64,000 bases of DNA from a virus. The DNA lies in IMG/VR virus record IMGVR_UViG_3300037882_001492, positions 1 to 64,000 of that record; one strand, given 5' to 3'. The notes under the pieces are model-generated. The model searched no databases, had not been told where the DNA came from, and saw nothing but the letters and a program-made list of their open reading frames with translations. A program made the translations under genes and the position numbers. Positions 29,414 through 37,221 of the stretch are shown here, in pieces (the stretch's first letter is position 1; every line of letters starts with the position of its first letter).

Positions 29414-29489
29414 TGGTCAAGGGTGTTGGATTTGAACCAACTTCCGCAGAGTCACAGTCTGCTATTTTAGCCGCATAAACTACCCCTTG
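29414..29489 (-). tRNA. tRNA-His (anticodon GTG)
   Basis: Anticodon loop CTGTGAC on GCAGA/TCTGC, T arm GTTGG-TTCAAAT-CCAAC, encoded CCA. The acceptor has one mismatch or an extra T:A pair at the -1 position. Confidence 0.8.
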
Positions 29490-29498
29490 AGTGTTTAT

Positions 29499-29873
29499 TT
29501 AGTTATCATCCTCATCTTCGTCTAGATCGTCAAAACAGATTTTCATTTCAGAGATTAACCCATCACTACCCCTCTTTACAAAAACAGGAAAAACTCCATC
29601 GCCGTGTGGAGTTCCAATAACCACGCCAAGACCAGGATGAGTTTTCTTTTCATCGAAGAACATTTGTTCCGGTTGCTGTGCAAAGTCATATTTATCCAAG
29701 AATTCATACCAAGTTTTTCCACGACCACCATACGGTTCTTCATTCTTGTCTTTAATAAAATAGCACGGATCACAAATCATAATCATGCCAGCATCAACAG
29801 CCGCATGTCCAATTAATTCCCAATTATTGTTATTATTTTTCATTTCAGTTTTTAAATCTCTAATTCTATACAT
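29499..29873 (-). CDS. Conserved phage protein (VDAGxxMICDPCY type)
   Basis: 124 residues. GHAAVDAGMIMICDPCYFI (22-40) and GVVIGTPHGDGVFPVFVKRG define a family seen in many phages and bacteria, possibly related to DUF4241; function unknown. The tail is strongly acidic (DDLDEDEDD). An internal ATG at residue 11 is an alternative start. The start overlaps the next gene by 8 nt. Confidence 0.6.
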   Translation of the reverse strand: MYRIRDLKTEMKNNNNNWELIGHAAVDAGMIMICDPCYFIKDKNEEPYGGRGKTWYEFLDKYDFAQQPEQMFFDEKKTHPGLGVVIGTPHGDGVFPVFVKRGSDGLISEMKICFDDLDEDEDDN

Positions 29874-30246
29874 AGCAAAGAATCCAAATATAAGTTAAAT
29901 AGTGCAACAACTGATCTGTCATAAGAGCAAAGAAATACCAATCGTTCTTAATACGCAAGGTACCTTTCTTAACTTCACACAAATCAAATTTCTTGCATAG
30001 ATTGACCTTAGACCAATCAATTAGATAATGACAGACAAAATCCAGCAATGCTAATTGAGTGGCAAGGATCGGAGAAACCACGAATGCCAGAATTATACCA
30101 GTCAAAACTGCATGATCTAATGAATGCCAAATGCCTCCGATATGACCAAACTTTCCTTTGTTTTGATGTTTAAACGGAACTCCATGTTGTAGAATTCCAT
30201 CTGCAAAATAATGTTTTACAACAAATGCTGTGAAAAGTGCTAACAT
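29866..30246 (-). CDS. DUF3307-like membrane protein
   Basis: 126 residues with several hydrophobic spans. The N-terminal TAFVVKHYFADGILQ and LDFVCHYLIDWSKV fit the DUF3307 pattern of phage and bacterial membrane proteins. It abuts the nucleotidyltransferase gene. Role unknown. Confidence 0.6.
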   Translation of the reverse strand: MLALFTAFVVKHYFADGILQHGVPFKHQNKGKFGHIGGIWHSLDHAVLTGIILAFVVSPILATQLALLDFVCHYLIDWSKVNLCKKFDLCEVKKGTLRIKNDWYFFALMTDQLLHYLTYIWILCYV

Positions 30247-30813
30247 TTAATCCACCGGATATGTTTCAATCGGTTGAGCAGACAAAGGATTTTCTTGGTT
30301 TTTAATAGCCTCTGCAAGCCTTAACATAGAACCATGACAGACAAAATAACCTTTTGCTGCATACTTAAACGCTCTACGCAAAGACGACATAGGGTAGGTA
30401 ATCTTATTAATTGCTAATCGTTTCTGTTTATTAACCAAATACCAGTCTTTATGACTAACGAAGTTTCTAAACGCGGCCTCAATTCCGGCCATGCAATTAA
30501 TAAAATCAAATGATTCTATTACTTGTTCGATAGATTCATAAAATTTACTTTTCACAAGATCGAATTTTCTTTCTTGCCAAATGTAACTAATAGAATTATC
30601 TGTTTCACGAATTTTAATTCCTTTTGAATTAAAAAACTTAACCATTTGATTGAACTGATCTTCTGTGGTAAAAAACACATCAATATCAGACAGTTCTCGA
30701 CTCCAATCAAAACAACCTCCTGCAATAAAGAAATCAATTTTATATTCTGTTTCGGTTCTTAAAGAGAAACCAATATCAGAGATTTCTTTAACTCTAGTTT
30801 CAGGTGTACTCAT
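30247..30813 (-). CDS. Nucleotidyltransferase-fold protein
   Basis: 188 residues. FIAGGCFDWSRELSDIDVFF carries the GG(x)nSDID motif of polymerase-beta-type nucleotidyltransferases (D43, D45), with a third acidic residue in KFDLVKS (D85). The C-terminal helical part (SSLRRAFKYAAKGYFV) resembles the tRNA-nucleotidyltransferase/poly(A)-polymerase head family in small phage versions. It may add nucleotides to RNA 3' ends. Its place between Ro60/tRNAs and RNA ligase fits RNA repair, which is inference. Confidence 0.65.
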   Translation of the reverse strand: MSTPETRVKEISDIGFSLRTETEYKIDFFIAGGCFDWSRELSDIDVFFTTEDQFNQMVKFFNSKGIKIRETDNSISYIWQERKFDLVKSKFYESIEQVIESFDFINCMAGIEAAFRNFVSHKDWYLVNKQKRLAINKITYPMSSLRRAFKYAAKGYFVCHGSMLRLAEAIKNQENPLSAQPIETYPVD

Positions 30814-31133
30814 TATTGTCTAGTAATCCAAGGAGGATAAGTGGGATTATGTTTCAATCGTTTGAAGTGTTTAATGTATCGGAATTCCACAACATTGTTA
30901 CAATATCGTGAAGTTCCAGTAATTTTAGATTTCAGTTCTTCTTCTGATTCTCCTAGATTGACTCGTTTGCACAAATCATGCCAAACTTCATCTTCCTCAA
31001 ATTTACGCCATTGGTTAGGATTCTTTCGATAGAGGCCGGTTTCTTTCCAGCCTCCACCAATTGCTAACCGATACATCCATTGTGGTCCGATTAAGGTTTG
31101 CAAATCATGTAAAGTGTAATCAGGTTTATTCAT
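30813..31133 (-). CDS. Hypothetical protein
   Basis: 106 residues, rich in Trp and basic residues (WMYRLAIGGGWKETGLYRKN, FRYIKHFKRL). It is coupled by overlaps on both sides: stop/ATG with the nucleotidyltransferase and ATGA with the upstream peptide. No family recognised. Confidence 0.55.
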   Translation of the reverse strand: MNKPDYTLHDLQTLIGPQWMYRLAIGGGWKETGLYRKNPNQWRKFEEDEVWHDLCKRVNLGESEEELKSKITGTSRYCNNVVEFRYIKHFKRLKHNPTYPPWITRQ

Positions 31134-31285
31134 TTCTGTTTAAGTTTCTTTCGATTCTTTTTAAATCTTGCTATAATACATTGCAACTCTTGTCTATCAA
31201 ATTTCGATAGTTGAGTTGCAAACACAGCAACAGAACACAAAAACTCATTTATCGCTTCATTTTCTGTTTTTGGTTTATTAGCCAT
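31130..31285 (-). CDS. 51-residue basic protein
   Basis: MANKPKTENEAINEFLCSV, then a helical SKFDRQELQCIIARFKKN and a Lys-rich tail. ATGA overlap with the next gene and 8-nt overlap with the previous one support translation. Unknown function. Confidence 0.55.
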   Translation of the reverse strand: MANKPKTENEAINEFLCSVAVFATQLSKFDRQELQCIIARFKKNRKKLKQK

Positions 31286-31730
31286 GTGCTAAAGCATGTT
31301 CGACTTGTTTAAAGAATGCAATCGCATCTTCTTCAGTTTTAAAATGAAAAATCAAACCTTGGCTCTGTCCATGATTAGCGATAAACTCAATATTTTTATT
31401 GGTTCGAATGAAATGAGTTACAGTTTTCAAATCAATCATAGCAACCTCGTTAGCAATCGCATAACGATTTGCCAGAATGTAATGAGTTGGTTTTGGTTGT
31501 TCGATTTCAATCTGGTTTTTGTCCTTCATAGTTAGCCCCTTATTGCATTCAACTAAAACCTTCTGACAAAGTTCTCGCCATTCTTCCGGTGTTATACAGA
31601 TAGCAACATCATCTTCGTGACCTTTTCGGGTCAAAGTGAAAAAACAGCCCATATCTTCGAAAAATCGAAGATCCATAAATTCGAATCGAAGGGGGTCTTT
31701 TTGCTTTTCTTTATGTGTTAGTTGTTTCAT
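31278..31730 (-). CDS. Hypothetical protein
   Basis: 150 residues from ATG 31730, 1 nt after the previous stop; longer in-frame starts lie inside that gene. It begins MKQLTHKEKQKDPLRFEFM. Mixed alpha/beta with DDVAICITPEEWRELCQKV and a late TEEDAIAFFKQVEHALA. No family recognised. Confidence 0.55.
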   Translation of the reverse strand: MKQLTHKEKQKDPLRFEFMDLRFFEDMGCFFTLTRKGHEDDVAICITPEEWRELCQKVLVECNKGLTMKDKNQIEIEQPKPTHYILANRYAIANEVAMIDLKTVTHFIRTNKNIEFIANHGQSQGLIFHFKTEEDAIAFFKQVEHALAHG

Positions 31731-31731
31731 T

Positions 31732-32637
31732 TTAGACAGGAATAAAATATCCAGAAGTTTTAAGAAGATCAATTGCAAAGTTCCAAGCACGGTTCTTCAT
31801 AGCACCGCGAGAACCAAACATGATATTGTAATCTTTATTAGTTCCTTTACGAATAGGAGCCAAATGGTCAGTATAGTAGGAAACACCGTTAAACCAACCC
31901 CACAAAGTACCAGAAATCGGATCGTTAGTGCGATGGCGATAGCCTTGCATTAGATTATCCTTGACAACATGGTAGCCTTTGTCTGACGGGTCCAAATCCA
32001 AAGGTCCACGCAAGAAAGCATCAAAAGTAACATCAGGATGATTAATCGTGCATTCATACATGCTTCCAATCAAAGTGTTAATCTTACCTTGGTTACCTTG
32101 AATAGCAGTAATACCTTTAACGGCATGTTCTACCATTTTATGCATATTTGGAGTATGGGGAATTCGGAAATTGATTCCACCGATTCGCTTTCCAATGTGT
32201 GCCAATTGATTCATACAAGCCATACGCTTATCAAGAGTAATAATACGAATTGCATGAGATTGATCGAATGAGTTAATCACCATCAAACTACGACTAATCT
32301 TATCTGATTGACCAAACTTAGCCAACGGATCATTCTCACCAAGTTGAATATTCAGACCTACAATAGATCCATAACGATAATTGTATCCTTTCATATCCAT
32401 TTGGAGTCCAGTATTTTCACAAATCCTGGCACCAAGATCGTACAGATCACTATTAGAAAACACACGATAAGTTTTACCAACTACCGTGAAGATTTTATTA
32501 GTATCAGGACGAGTTAGGGCAAAGTAATCCTTAATGGGAACATAGTCGTCCACAATAGGGTTAATTACTGCCATCGGATTTTTGACTACATCGAAGTCCA
32601 ATCCGTTATCTCGCAAAAAGGTTTCTTTATTTAGCAT
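31732..32637 (-). CDS. DUF932-family protein
   Basis: 301 residues. The DUF932 pattern of plasmid and phage proteins is visible: PMAVINPIVDDYVPIKDYFALTR, FTVVGKTYRVFSNSDLYDLGARI, SLMVINSFDQSHAIRI, and a C-terminal NDPISGTLWGWFNGVSYYTDH. The family has no agreed biochemical function. It starts 6 nt before the end of the next gene. Confidence 0.7.
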   Translation of the reverse strand: MLNKETFLRDNGLDFDVVKNPMAVINPIVDDYVPIKDYFALTRPDTNKIFTVVGKTYRVFSNSDLYDLGARICENTGLQMDMKGYNYRYGSIVGLNIQLGENDPLAKFGQSDKISRSLMVINSFDQSHAIRIITLDKRMACMNQLAHIGKRIGGINFRIPHTPNMHKMVEHAVKGITAIQGNQGKINTLIGSMYECTINHPDVTFDAFLRGPLDLDPSDKGYHVVKDNLMQGYRHRTNDPISGTLWGWFNGVSYYTDHLAPIRKGTNKDYNIMFGSRGAMKNRAWNFAIDLLKTSGYFIPV

Positions 32638-32903
32638 TTTTTGTTAGTCCAAAATTCACGAATCCAAACATAAAAATCACACGCAACACTAAGAGTATGG
32701 AAACCGACTTTGGTGACTATATTAGTGTTTTTATGTCCAAACAAAACCGTATTGTCCGGCCCCATTTCAATTACTGCAATATTTTGCAAATCAATAATAA
32801 ATAAATAAGCACCACGACATTCAAGATATCTTTTTTGATAAAGATAGATTTCCGGTTTATAGTTATAACTATAAAAACTATCAAATTTAATCGGTTTTCG
32901 CAT
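32631..32903 (-). CDS. Hypothetical protein behind structured leader
   Basis: 90 residues from ATG 32903. A longer frame up to 32984 lies within strong hairpins and is unlikely to be coding. Beta-rich: SFYSYNYKPEIYLYQKRYLE, GAYLFIIDLQNIAVIEMG, FHTLSVACDFYVWI. Transcription probably starts at the consensus promoter 33028-33056. Unknown function. Confidence 0.5.
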   Translation of the reverse strand: MRKPIKFDSFYSYNYKPEIYLYQKRYLECRGAYLFIIDLQNIAVIEMGPDNTVLFGHKNTNIVTKVGFHTLSVACDFYVWIREFWTNKKC

Positions 32904-32921
32904 GATTTTCTTTGGTTGTAG

Positions 32922-33013
32922 TTGCAAGACAATCTTGCACTTGCAAGGCAGCCTGTCCATTTTATAAGCGTGTCCATGCAACATGGACAGAGCGAAATTT
33001 GGGACAGGCTGCC
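32922..33013 (-). ncRNA. Highly structured leader or small RNA
   Basis: Three nested or adjacent stems: GGCAGCCTGTCC (32947-32958) with GGACAGGCTGCC (33002-33013), 12 bp; within it TGTCCATG/CATGGACA (32971-32989), 8 bp; and TTGCAAG/CTTGCAA (32922-32946), 7 bp. It starts about 8-10 nt after the consensus minus-strand promoter. It could be a riboregulator of the 32903 gene or an independent RNA. Confidence 0.5.
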
Positions 33014-33020
33014 GTGCTTA

Positions 33021-34064
33021 CTATCTAATTATACCCTGCGAGGCTGCGCCTGTCAAGGATAAAATTTTCTGTCTCACGAAGGTTTCAATTTCGCGCCACA
33101 AGAGTTTACGAGCCTCCGCGTATTCATTTTCTTCCAAAACAAACTCTGTGGTATTGCTTTCGTAATCTTTAACAATATCTGCAATAAACAAACCACAAAG
33201 CTTCTTAAAGTATTTGAAATCTAATTCCATCCCTTCATGTGATAGAACATTGTTTAATCTGTTTTCAGTCATGTAAGACATAAGATTAGTTAAGTGTTTC
33301 TTAGTAATCTCATTATCAACGATGATTGGCTCTCTAGGAGTACGAGAAACTTCTTTCCACTTCTCACCTTTGATCTTCAACATAACTCTATCGCCATTAG
33401 GAGTTAGAATATATTTTTGTAACATAGGTTTGATTACTCCACCTTCTGCAATGTTTTCCCCAACATCTGTATCTGCTAAATCAGGACGAAGGGTTTTATA
33501 GAGTTCGGATTTGAATTCTGGATTGAAGTTTAAACAATCTTTGAATTTACCTTGAAATAAGATTTTAGGAGTTGGTAAGTTTATAAATTTAGCAACAATT
33601 CTTACCCATTCTGGATCGTAGAAAGAGCAAATATCGTTCTCAATACTAAGAATATCAAAAACTACGAATTCAATATCGGGAGTGTAGTACACACCTTTCT
33701 GAATTGCTTTATAAGGAGAAACCTTTTCAGGGAAACTTCCCCCAATTAATTCCCCATAGATGATTATGTTTACACCACTATTTGATTCAAATATAGGAGC
33801 AAAATAAGATTTAATCTTCTCAGAAACCTTTTGAACTAATGCAGCCGAATTATAAAAGTTTTCACCTTCATTTAAGAAACCACTACGCTTCGCTGCTTTG
33901 ACTTCTTGTGTTTCTGAATCATAGTGAAACGAGAAGTTAGCACCGTGGAGTTTTTCTTCCACAATGCATTCAATCTCATCTAACCCAGGAATCTGTTCTC
34001 TGAAATAGTTAACAGTTTTTGAGTTATATGAGTTTTCAATCGAAGGGTATTTATAGAATTTCAT
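33021..34064 (-). CDS. Rnl2-type RNA ligase
   Basis: 347 residues, close to T4 Rnl2 (334). It seals 3'-OH/5'-phosphate RNA nicks via a covalent lysyl-AMP. Motif I EEKLHGANF (lysine K38), motif III YGELIGG (103-109), IIIa EFVVFDI (132-138), IV EGGVIKP (207-213) and V MLKIKG (228-233) are all present in order. The C-terminal helical domain (about 250-347) matches Rnl2. It lies within 7 kb of Ro60, tRNAs, a HAD phosphatase and a nucleotidyltransferase. Confidence 0.85.
   Translation of the reverse strand: MKFYKYPSIENSYNSKTVNYFREQIPGLDEIECIVEEKLHGANFSFHYDSETQEVKAAKRSGFLNEGENFYNSAALVQKVSEKIKSYFAPIFESNSGVNIIIYGELIGGSFPEKVSPYKAIQKGVYYTPDIEFVVFDILSIENDICSFYDPEWVRIVAKFINLPTPKILFQGKFKDCLNFNPEFKSELYKTLRPDLADTDVGENIAEGGVIKPMLQKYILTPNGDRVMLKIKGEKWKEVSRTPREPIIVDNEITKKHLTNLMSYMTENRLNNVLSHEGMELDFKYFKKLCGLFIADIVKDYESNTTEFVLEENEYAEARKLLWREIETFVRQKILSLTGAASQGIIR
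33028..33056 (-). promoter_or_regulatory. Consensus sigma70 promoter
   Basis: On the minus strand TTGACA (33056-33051), 17-nt spacer, TATAAT (33033-33028). It is embedded in the 3' end of the RNA ligase gene and directs the structured RNA. Confidence 0.75.
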
Positions 34065-34272
34065 TTTTCAAAATCTTAAGTGAGTGGTCAATAGAGTCTA
34101 ACTCATACATTTCTATAGTTTCTAATTCGTCTGCTTCATCATAATGACCAATTTTTTCTAATTTCTTTACAAGTGATCTAATCATTTGTCTGGCATTTTT
34201 TATATTTTGAATAGTTAATTTGATTTCATTCAAATTAGGATTTTCTAATTTGTTTTTAGTAGATTTTGCCAT
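34051..34272 (-). CDS. Small helical protein
   Basis: 73 residues, basic N-terminus then helices (NIKNARQMIRSLVKKLEKIGHYDEADELE). Its last 14 nt overlap the ligase start. Unknown function. Confidence 0.5.
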   Translation of the reverse strand: MAKSTKNKLENPNLNEIKLTIQNIKNARQMIRSLVKKLEKIGHYDEADELETIEMYELDSIDHSLKILKNEIL

Positions 34273-34274
34273 AA

Positions 34275-34472
34275 TTATTGAATCTCCACATATTCGCTAA
34301 GCACAATTAATGCCTGTTCATAACTTCCGCAATGCATTACTTTCTCACTCATTTCTTTAGCCTTTTCATGCATTCCATGTTTCTTCAAAGTTTGACCGAC
34401 TTTTCCCATAAGGAAAAAGATATTACCGTCAGTTCCAATTAACTGACATTTAGGTTTATTTTCTTTTTTCAT
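34275..34472 (-). CDS. Small conserved phage protein (CQLIGTDGNIFFLMGKV type)
   Basis: 65 residues. CQLIGTDGNIFFLMGKVGQTLKKHG and SYEQALIVLSEYVEI match a widespread small phage/bacterial family of unknown function. It overlaps the next gene's end by 4 nt. Confidence 0.6.
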   Translation of the reverse strand: MKKENKPKCQLIGTDGNIFFLMGKVGQTLKKHGMHEKAKEMSEKVMHCGSYEQALIVLSEYVEIQ

Positions 34473-34693
34473 TTTAGATTTCCTCTAATCTCTTTAAAGG
34501 TAAACTCTTTTAGAAGTTCTCCATTCTCAAAAACAGGAATCAACAAATCTTCACGATTCGGCATTCCTTCTCTTAAGGTTATAAATCCATTCTCGCCATT
34601 ATACAAACCTAAACGACCTTTTTTAGACGCTTTGGACATATCGCTTGCAGGTCGTTTAAATACATCAAACCTTCTTCTAAATAAGCACCGCAT
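34469..34693 (-). pseudogene. C-terminal remnant of nicotinamide phosphoribosyltransferase
   Basis: 74 codons. From residue 10 the sequence DVFKRPASDMSKASKKGRLGL ... FITLREG ... DLLIPVFENGELLKEFTFKEIR matches the last 60 residues of NAMPT (human: FKDPVADPNKRSKKGRLSL ... TLEEG ... LLHTVFKNGK ... FDEIRKN). The catalytic TIM-barrel portion is missing. The upstream part overlaps the 34609 gene in another frame. It may be a decayed NadV gene or a domain put to new use. Confidence 0.6.
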
Positions 34694-34854
34694 GATCGTC
34701 CATCATGTTCCCAATCCCAAACTGTACCCGATCCTCTAGCAATTCTATCTCGTCTTTTACGATTCCAAACCAAACCAGTAAAATCAGTTACTAGAATTCG
34801 GCACTCATCATCAATTTTCTCAAGTACCTTAAAATAAATTCTATAAGTGTTCAT
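34609..34854 (-). CDS. Hypothetical protein
   Basis: 81 residues, MNTYRIYFKVLEKIDDECRI start, beta-rich then Arg-rich (NRKRRDRIARGSG). It overlaps the NAMPT remnant by 85 nt in another frame, possibly because that gene fragment was inserted over its end. Its start overlaps the previous gene by 14 nt. Confidence 0.45.
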   Translation of the reverse strand: MNTYRIYFKVLEKIDDECRILVTDFTGLVWNRKRRDRIARGSGTVWDWEHDGRSCGAYLEEGLMYLNDLQAICPKRLKKVV

Positions 34855-35047
34855 TTCGTTTCCTGTATTCTGCGGCTCTTATAAAACAGAGTTCAATTGC
34901 TTCTTGTTCTTTGTTATTTAAAGAGTTTTGATGTTCAAACTCTTCTTCAAGAGCATCAATTTGCCCTTCATTTTCTTTCATAGCATCTTCGTATCCATCA
35001 TCATAACCTTCGTCATAATGACAACAATCTGAAAATCCTCTACTCAT
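34841..35047 (-). CDS. Small acidic protein
   Basis: 68 residues, very rich in Asp/Glu/Tyr (DEGYDDGYEDAMKENEGQ), then a helical tail. It overlaps both neighbours by 4-14 nt. Such acidic small proteins are common in phages; function unknown. Confidence 0.5.
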   Translation of the reverse strand: MSRGFSDCCHYDEGYDDGYEDAMKENEGQIDALEEEFEHQNSLNNKEQEAIELCFIRAAEYRKRNEHL

Positions 35048-35406
35048 TCTTTATGAACAGTCCTTCTGTATCCTTTATGTCTCCGTGACCCAAGAATCCA
35101 CGGCGCTTTCTTTAAATCAATATGTTGCAAATAAGCAGAAATAGGAGGAATAGTTCCTAAATCTTCAATTACATGTAATTCTCCAATATCTCTTACATGA
35201 ACTTCTCTTTTGTCAGAATTAACCAAAATCCTTCCAAACATTTGTTCACAAAGAAATATACCGAAAGAATTATGAAGAATAGCACGATGGCGGTTATCGC
35301 CAAAATGACTTTTAGTTTGGTCAAACCATTCATGGATAGGGAGATAATCTGATTCATTACCTCCCCACTTTTTTACACAATTTCTTGCATGAACAATAGG
35401 TTTCAT
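35044..35406 (-). CDS. DUF6915-like protein
   Basis: 120 residues. PIVHARNCVKKWGGNESDYLPIHEWFDQTKSHFGDNRHRAILHNSFG and RDIGELHVIEDLGTIP fit the DUF6915 pattern, with many His residues suggesting metal binding. Widely spread in phages; function unknown. Abuts the next gene. Confidence 0.7.
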   Translation of the reverse strand: MKPIVHARNCVKKWGGNESDYLPIHEWFDQTKSHFGDNRHRAILHNSFGIFLCEQMFGRILVNSDKREVHVRDIGELHVIEDLGTIPPISAYLQHIDLKKAPWILGSRRHKGYRRTVHKE

Positions 35407-35937
35407 TTATTCGTGGTGACAATCGTTTCGTTCAAAACTATTAGTCGCAAAACTATATTCAATTTCAGAGTGATCGTCCCAAAGGATTTCAAAGGAATCT
35501 TTATCAAGTTGATAAATAGTTCTTTCGATTAACTCATAAACCATTTTAAGCGGTTCAGTATATTTTTCAAAAGATTCATGCACTCCAAATTTTGATTGTT
35601 TTAAACCAACATCATAGAGACAACTAAAAACATATCCTTCGTAATAAGAATCTTCATCTTCAAGATCGGTAAACTCACTCCCAATATAGTGTAAACAATA
35701 ATTCAAATCAAAATGACAATTAAAAACACACTCATCACCATCATTAAAATAAGGTGTGTATTGAGTCCAACGAACTACAAAATCTTGAATAGGAAAATCA
35801 GGGTATTTTGCTCTGATTTCATCAATGCCTTTTTGCAATTCATTTTTTAAGATTCCTTCGCCTTCTGATCGAATCTTAAGTTTGAATTCGGTCATGGCTT
35901 GTTTGAAATTGTTTTGAAGTGTAAGAATTTGTTCCAT
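35407..35937 (-). CDS. Hypothetical acidic protein
   Basis: 176 residues. A helical start (LQNNFKQAMTEFKLKIRSEGE), then an aromatic/acidic middle (DECVFNCHFDLNYCLHYIGSEFTDLEDED). It is the leftmost gene before tRNA-Val. No family recognised. Confidence 0.55.
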   Translation of the reverse strand: MEQILTLQNNFKQAMTEFKLKIRSEGEGILKNELQKGIDEIRAKYPDFPIQDFVVRWTQYTPYFNDGDECVFNCHFDLNYCLHYIGSEFTDLEDEDSYYEGYVFSCLYDVGLKQSKFGVHESFEKYTEPLKMVYELIERTIYQLDKDSFEILWDDHSEIEYSFATNSFERNDCHHE

Positions 35938-35953
35938 TATATTGTTGATTTAG

Positions 35954-36030
35954 TGGTAGGCACGACAGGGTACGATCCTGTAACTTTCTCCGTGTAAAGA
36001 AGATACTCTAGCCAATTGAGTTACGCGCCC
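35954..36030 (-). tRNA. tRNA-Val (anticodon TAC)
   Basis: Acceptor GGGCGCG/CGTGCCT with G-U pairs, anticodon loop TTTACAC on TCTTC/GGAGA, T arm ACAGG-ATCGTAC-CCTGT, encoded CCA. Confidence 0.8.
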
Positions 36031-36048
36031 GTTATCTTAGACTACCTA

Positions 36049-36309
36049 TTATAGATAATATCTCGGATTTTTATAAACGATATTGTTCATATAACAATTG
36101 TCCCATTCAGCCCGTAAACGAGCCAATTCTTTTCTTTTTCTCTCTCTGTTTTCCATTGCTTCCCGATAAACCTTACTACTCCATTCCTTATTGTGAGCAG
36201 GATTCTCTGTCTCTTGAGACATGTAATAAAATCCCATAGCAGGAACAGTTACAGCACAAGACTGTAAACTAACAAGTAACAGGGATATCAGTAAAATTAT
36301 TGTTTTCAT
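36049..36309 (-). CDS. Putative lipoprotein
   Basis: 86 residues. MKTIILLISLLLVSLQSC ends in a lipobox (LQSC at 15-18). The mature part is helical and charged (YREAMENRERKRKELARLRAEWD). It could be an outer-membrane or spanin-like lipoprotein; context does not decide. The start overlaps the previous gene by 41 nt. Confidence 0.5.
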   Translation of the reverse strand: MKTIILLISLLLVSLQSCAVTVPAMGFYYMSQETENPAHNKEWSSKVYREAMENRERKRKELARLRAEWDNCYMNNIVYKNPRYYL

Positions 36310-36676
36310 TTTGTTTATTTGTTGTGTTTGGTTCTGTTTGTGTAAGTCCCACTAAAACTATATGATCGTTTACTTTTACTACAAGTTCTTTGTTATTAGC
36401 ACTTTTCAACCCATTTAAAGGCTCAACAGATACTTTGTAATTTTCAATATCTTCCCGGCATCGCAAGTAAAAAGTATCGCCGGTTCTACGATATAATTCG
36501 TCAAGGACATACCACGCTGCTTTTCGTAGGTCTTGAATGGCATTTCCTTTATTATCGGCTCTCCATAGGTATTTTACAGCATTTCCTACGCTAAATCCCA
36601 TATGGCGAGTGATATCAATGCATTCAATCCCTGATGGGTGTTTGCGATAGTGTTCTGTGGGGACTTTATTCATCAT
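36269..36676 (-). CDS. DUF3310-family protein
   Basis: 135 residues. The conserved VPTEHYRKHPSGIECIDI, MGFSVGNAVKYLWRADNKGN and DLRKAAWYVLDEL blocks are the DUF3310 core. It is common in phages and sometimes described as nucleotide kinase-like, but unproven. The C-terminal 50 residues are polar and likely disordered. Confidence 0.75.
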   Translation of the reverse strand: MMNKVPTEHYRKHPSGIECIDITRHMGFSVGNAVKYLWRADNKGNAIQDLRKAAWYVLDELYRRTGDTFYLRCREDIENYKVSVEPLNGLKSANNKELVVKVNDHIVLVGLTQTEPNTTNKQNENNNFTDIPVTC

Positions 36677-36884
36677 AAACTAAATTATTTACAAATATAA
36701 CTTTCATATCTTTATCCACAACAACTGCGGCCTCGGAACCAGAATATCCGTTTATATCACGATATTCTTTTGCACAATCTCTAGCAAATTTAATTGCCTC
36801 TTTTTTTCTATTGAAAGATTGAGAATAAGGTAATCCATGTAAAAAAGAAACAGAATTTTTTCCATAAAATACTGTGTATTTCAT
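36666..36884 (-). CDS. Small hypothetical protein
   Basis: 72 residues, MKYTVFYGKNSVSFLHGLP start, then an alpha/beta segment FNRKKEAIKFARDCAKEYRDING. Overlaps both neighbours by 4-11 nt. No family recognised. Confidence 0.5.
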   Translation of the reverse strand: MKYTVFYGKNSVSFLHGLPYSQSFNRKKEAIKFARDCAKEYRDINGYSGSEAAVVVDKDMKVIFVNNLVYDE

Positions 36885-37213
36885 AGCAAGTTTAGCCTTT
36901 TAAATAAGGATTGAATTTCATAATAAATTTCTTCATTTTCAATATGACTTGCAGTAAAAATAACCTCTAATATTTTTAACATTCTATACGATTCAGAAAA
37001 CAACATAGCATATTCTTCTCTTGTTGGGCCACCTTTAAAAATTTGATCTTTAGTTGAGTTTGATGGAGTTCCGTATGCAGGATGAATTGTTGCAATTGTT
37101 AAAGTATCGTCCCAAATCTCAATAGTCCCAGGATTTCCAGAAGGGTTATTAACATCATCATCTTTAACAATGTTGAGGGATAACGAACATTCATAATCGG
37201 ATAGTTGTGTCAT
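36881..37213 (-). CDS. Hypothetical protein
   Basis: 110 residues from ATG 37213 (a longer frame lies in the previous gene). It begins MTQLSDYECSLSLNIVKDDD; Asp/Asn-rich first half, helical end (EYAMLFSESYRMLKILEVIF). Unknown. Confidence 0.5.
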   Translation of the reverse strand: MTQLSDYECSLSLNIVKDDDVNNPSGNPGTIEIWDDTLTIATIHPAYGTPSNSTKDQIFKGGPTREEYAMLFSESYRMLKILEVIFTASHIENEEIYYEIQSLFKRLNLL

Positions 37214-37221
37214 TTTGACTT

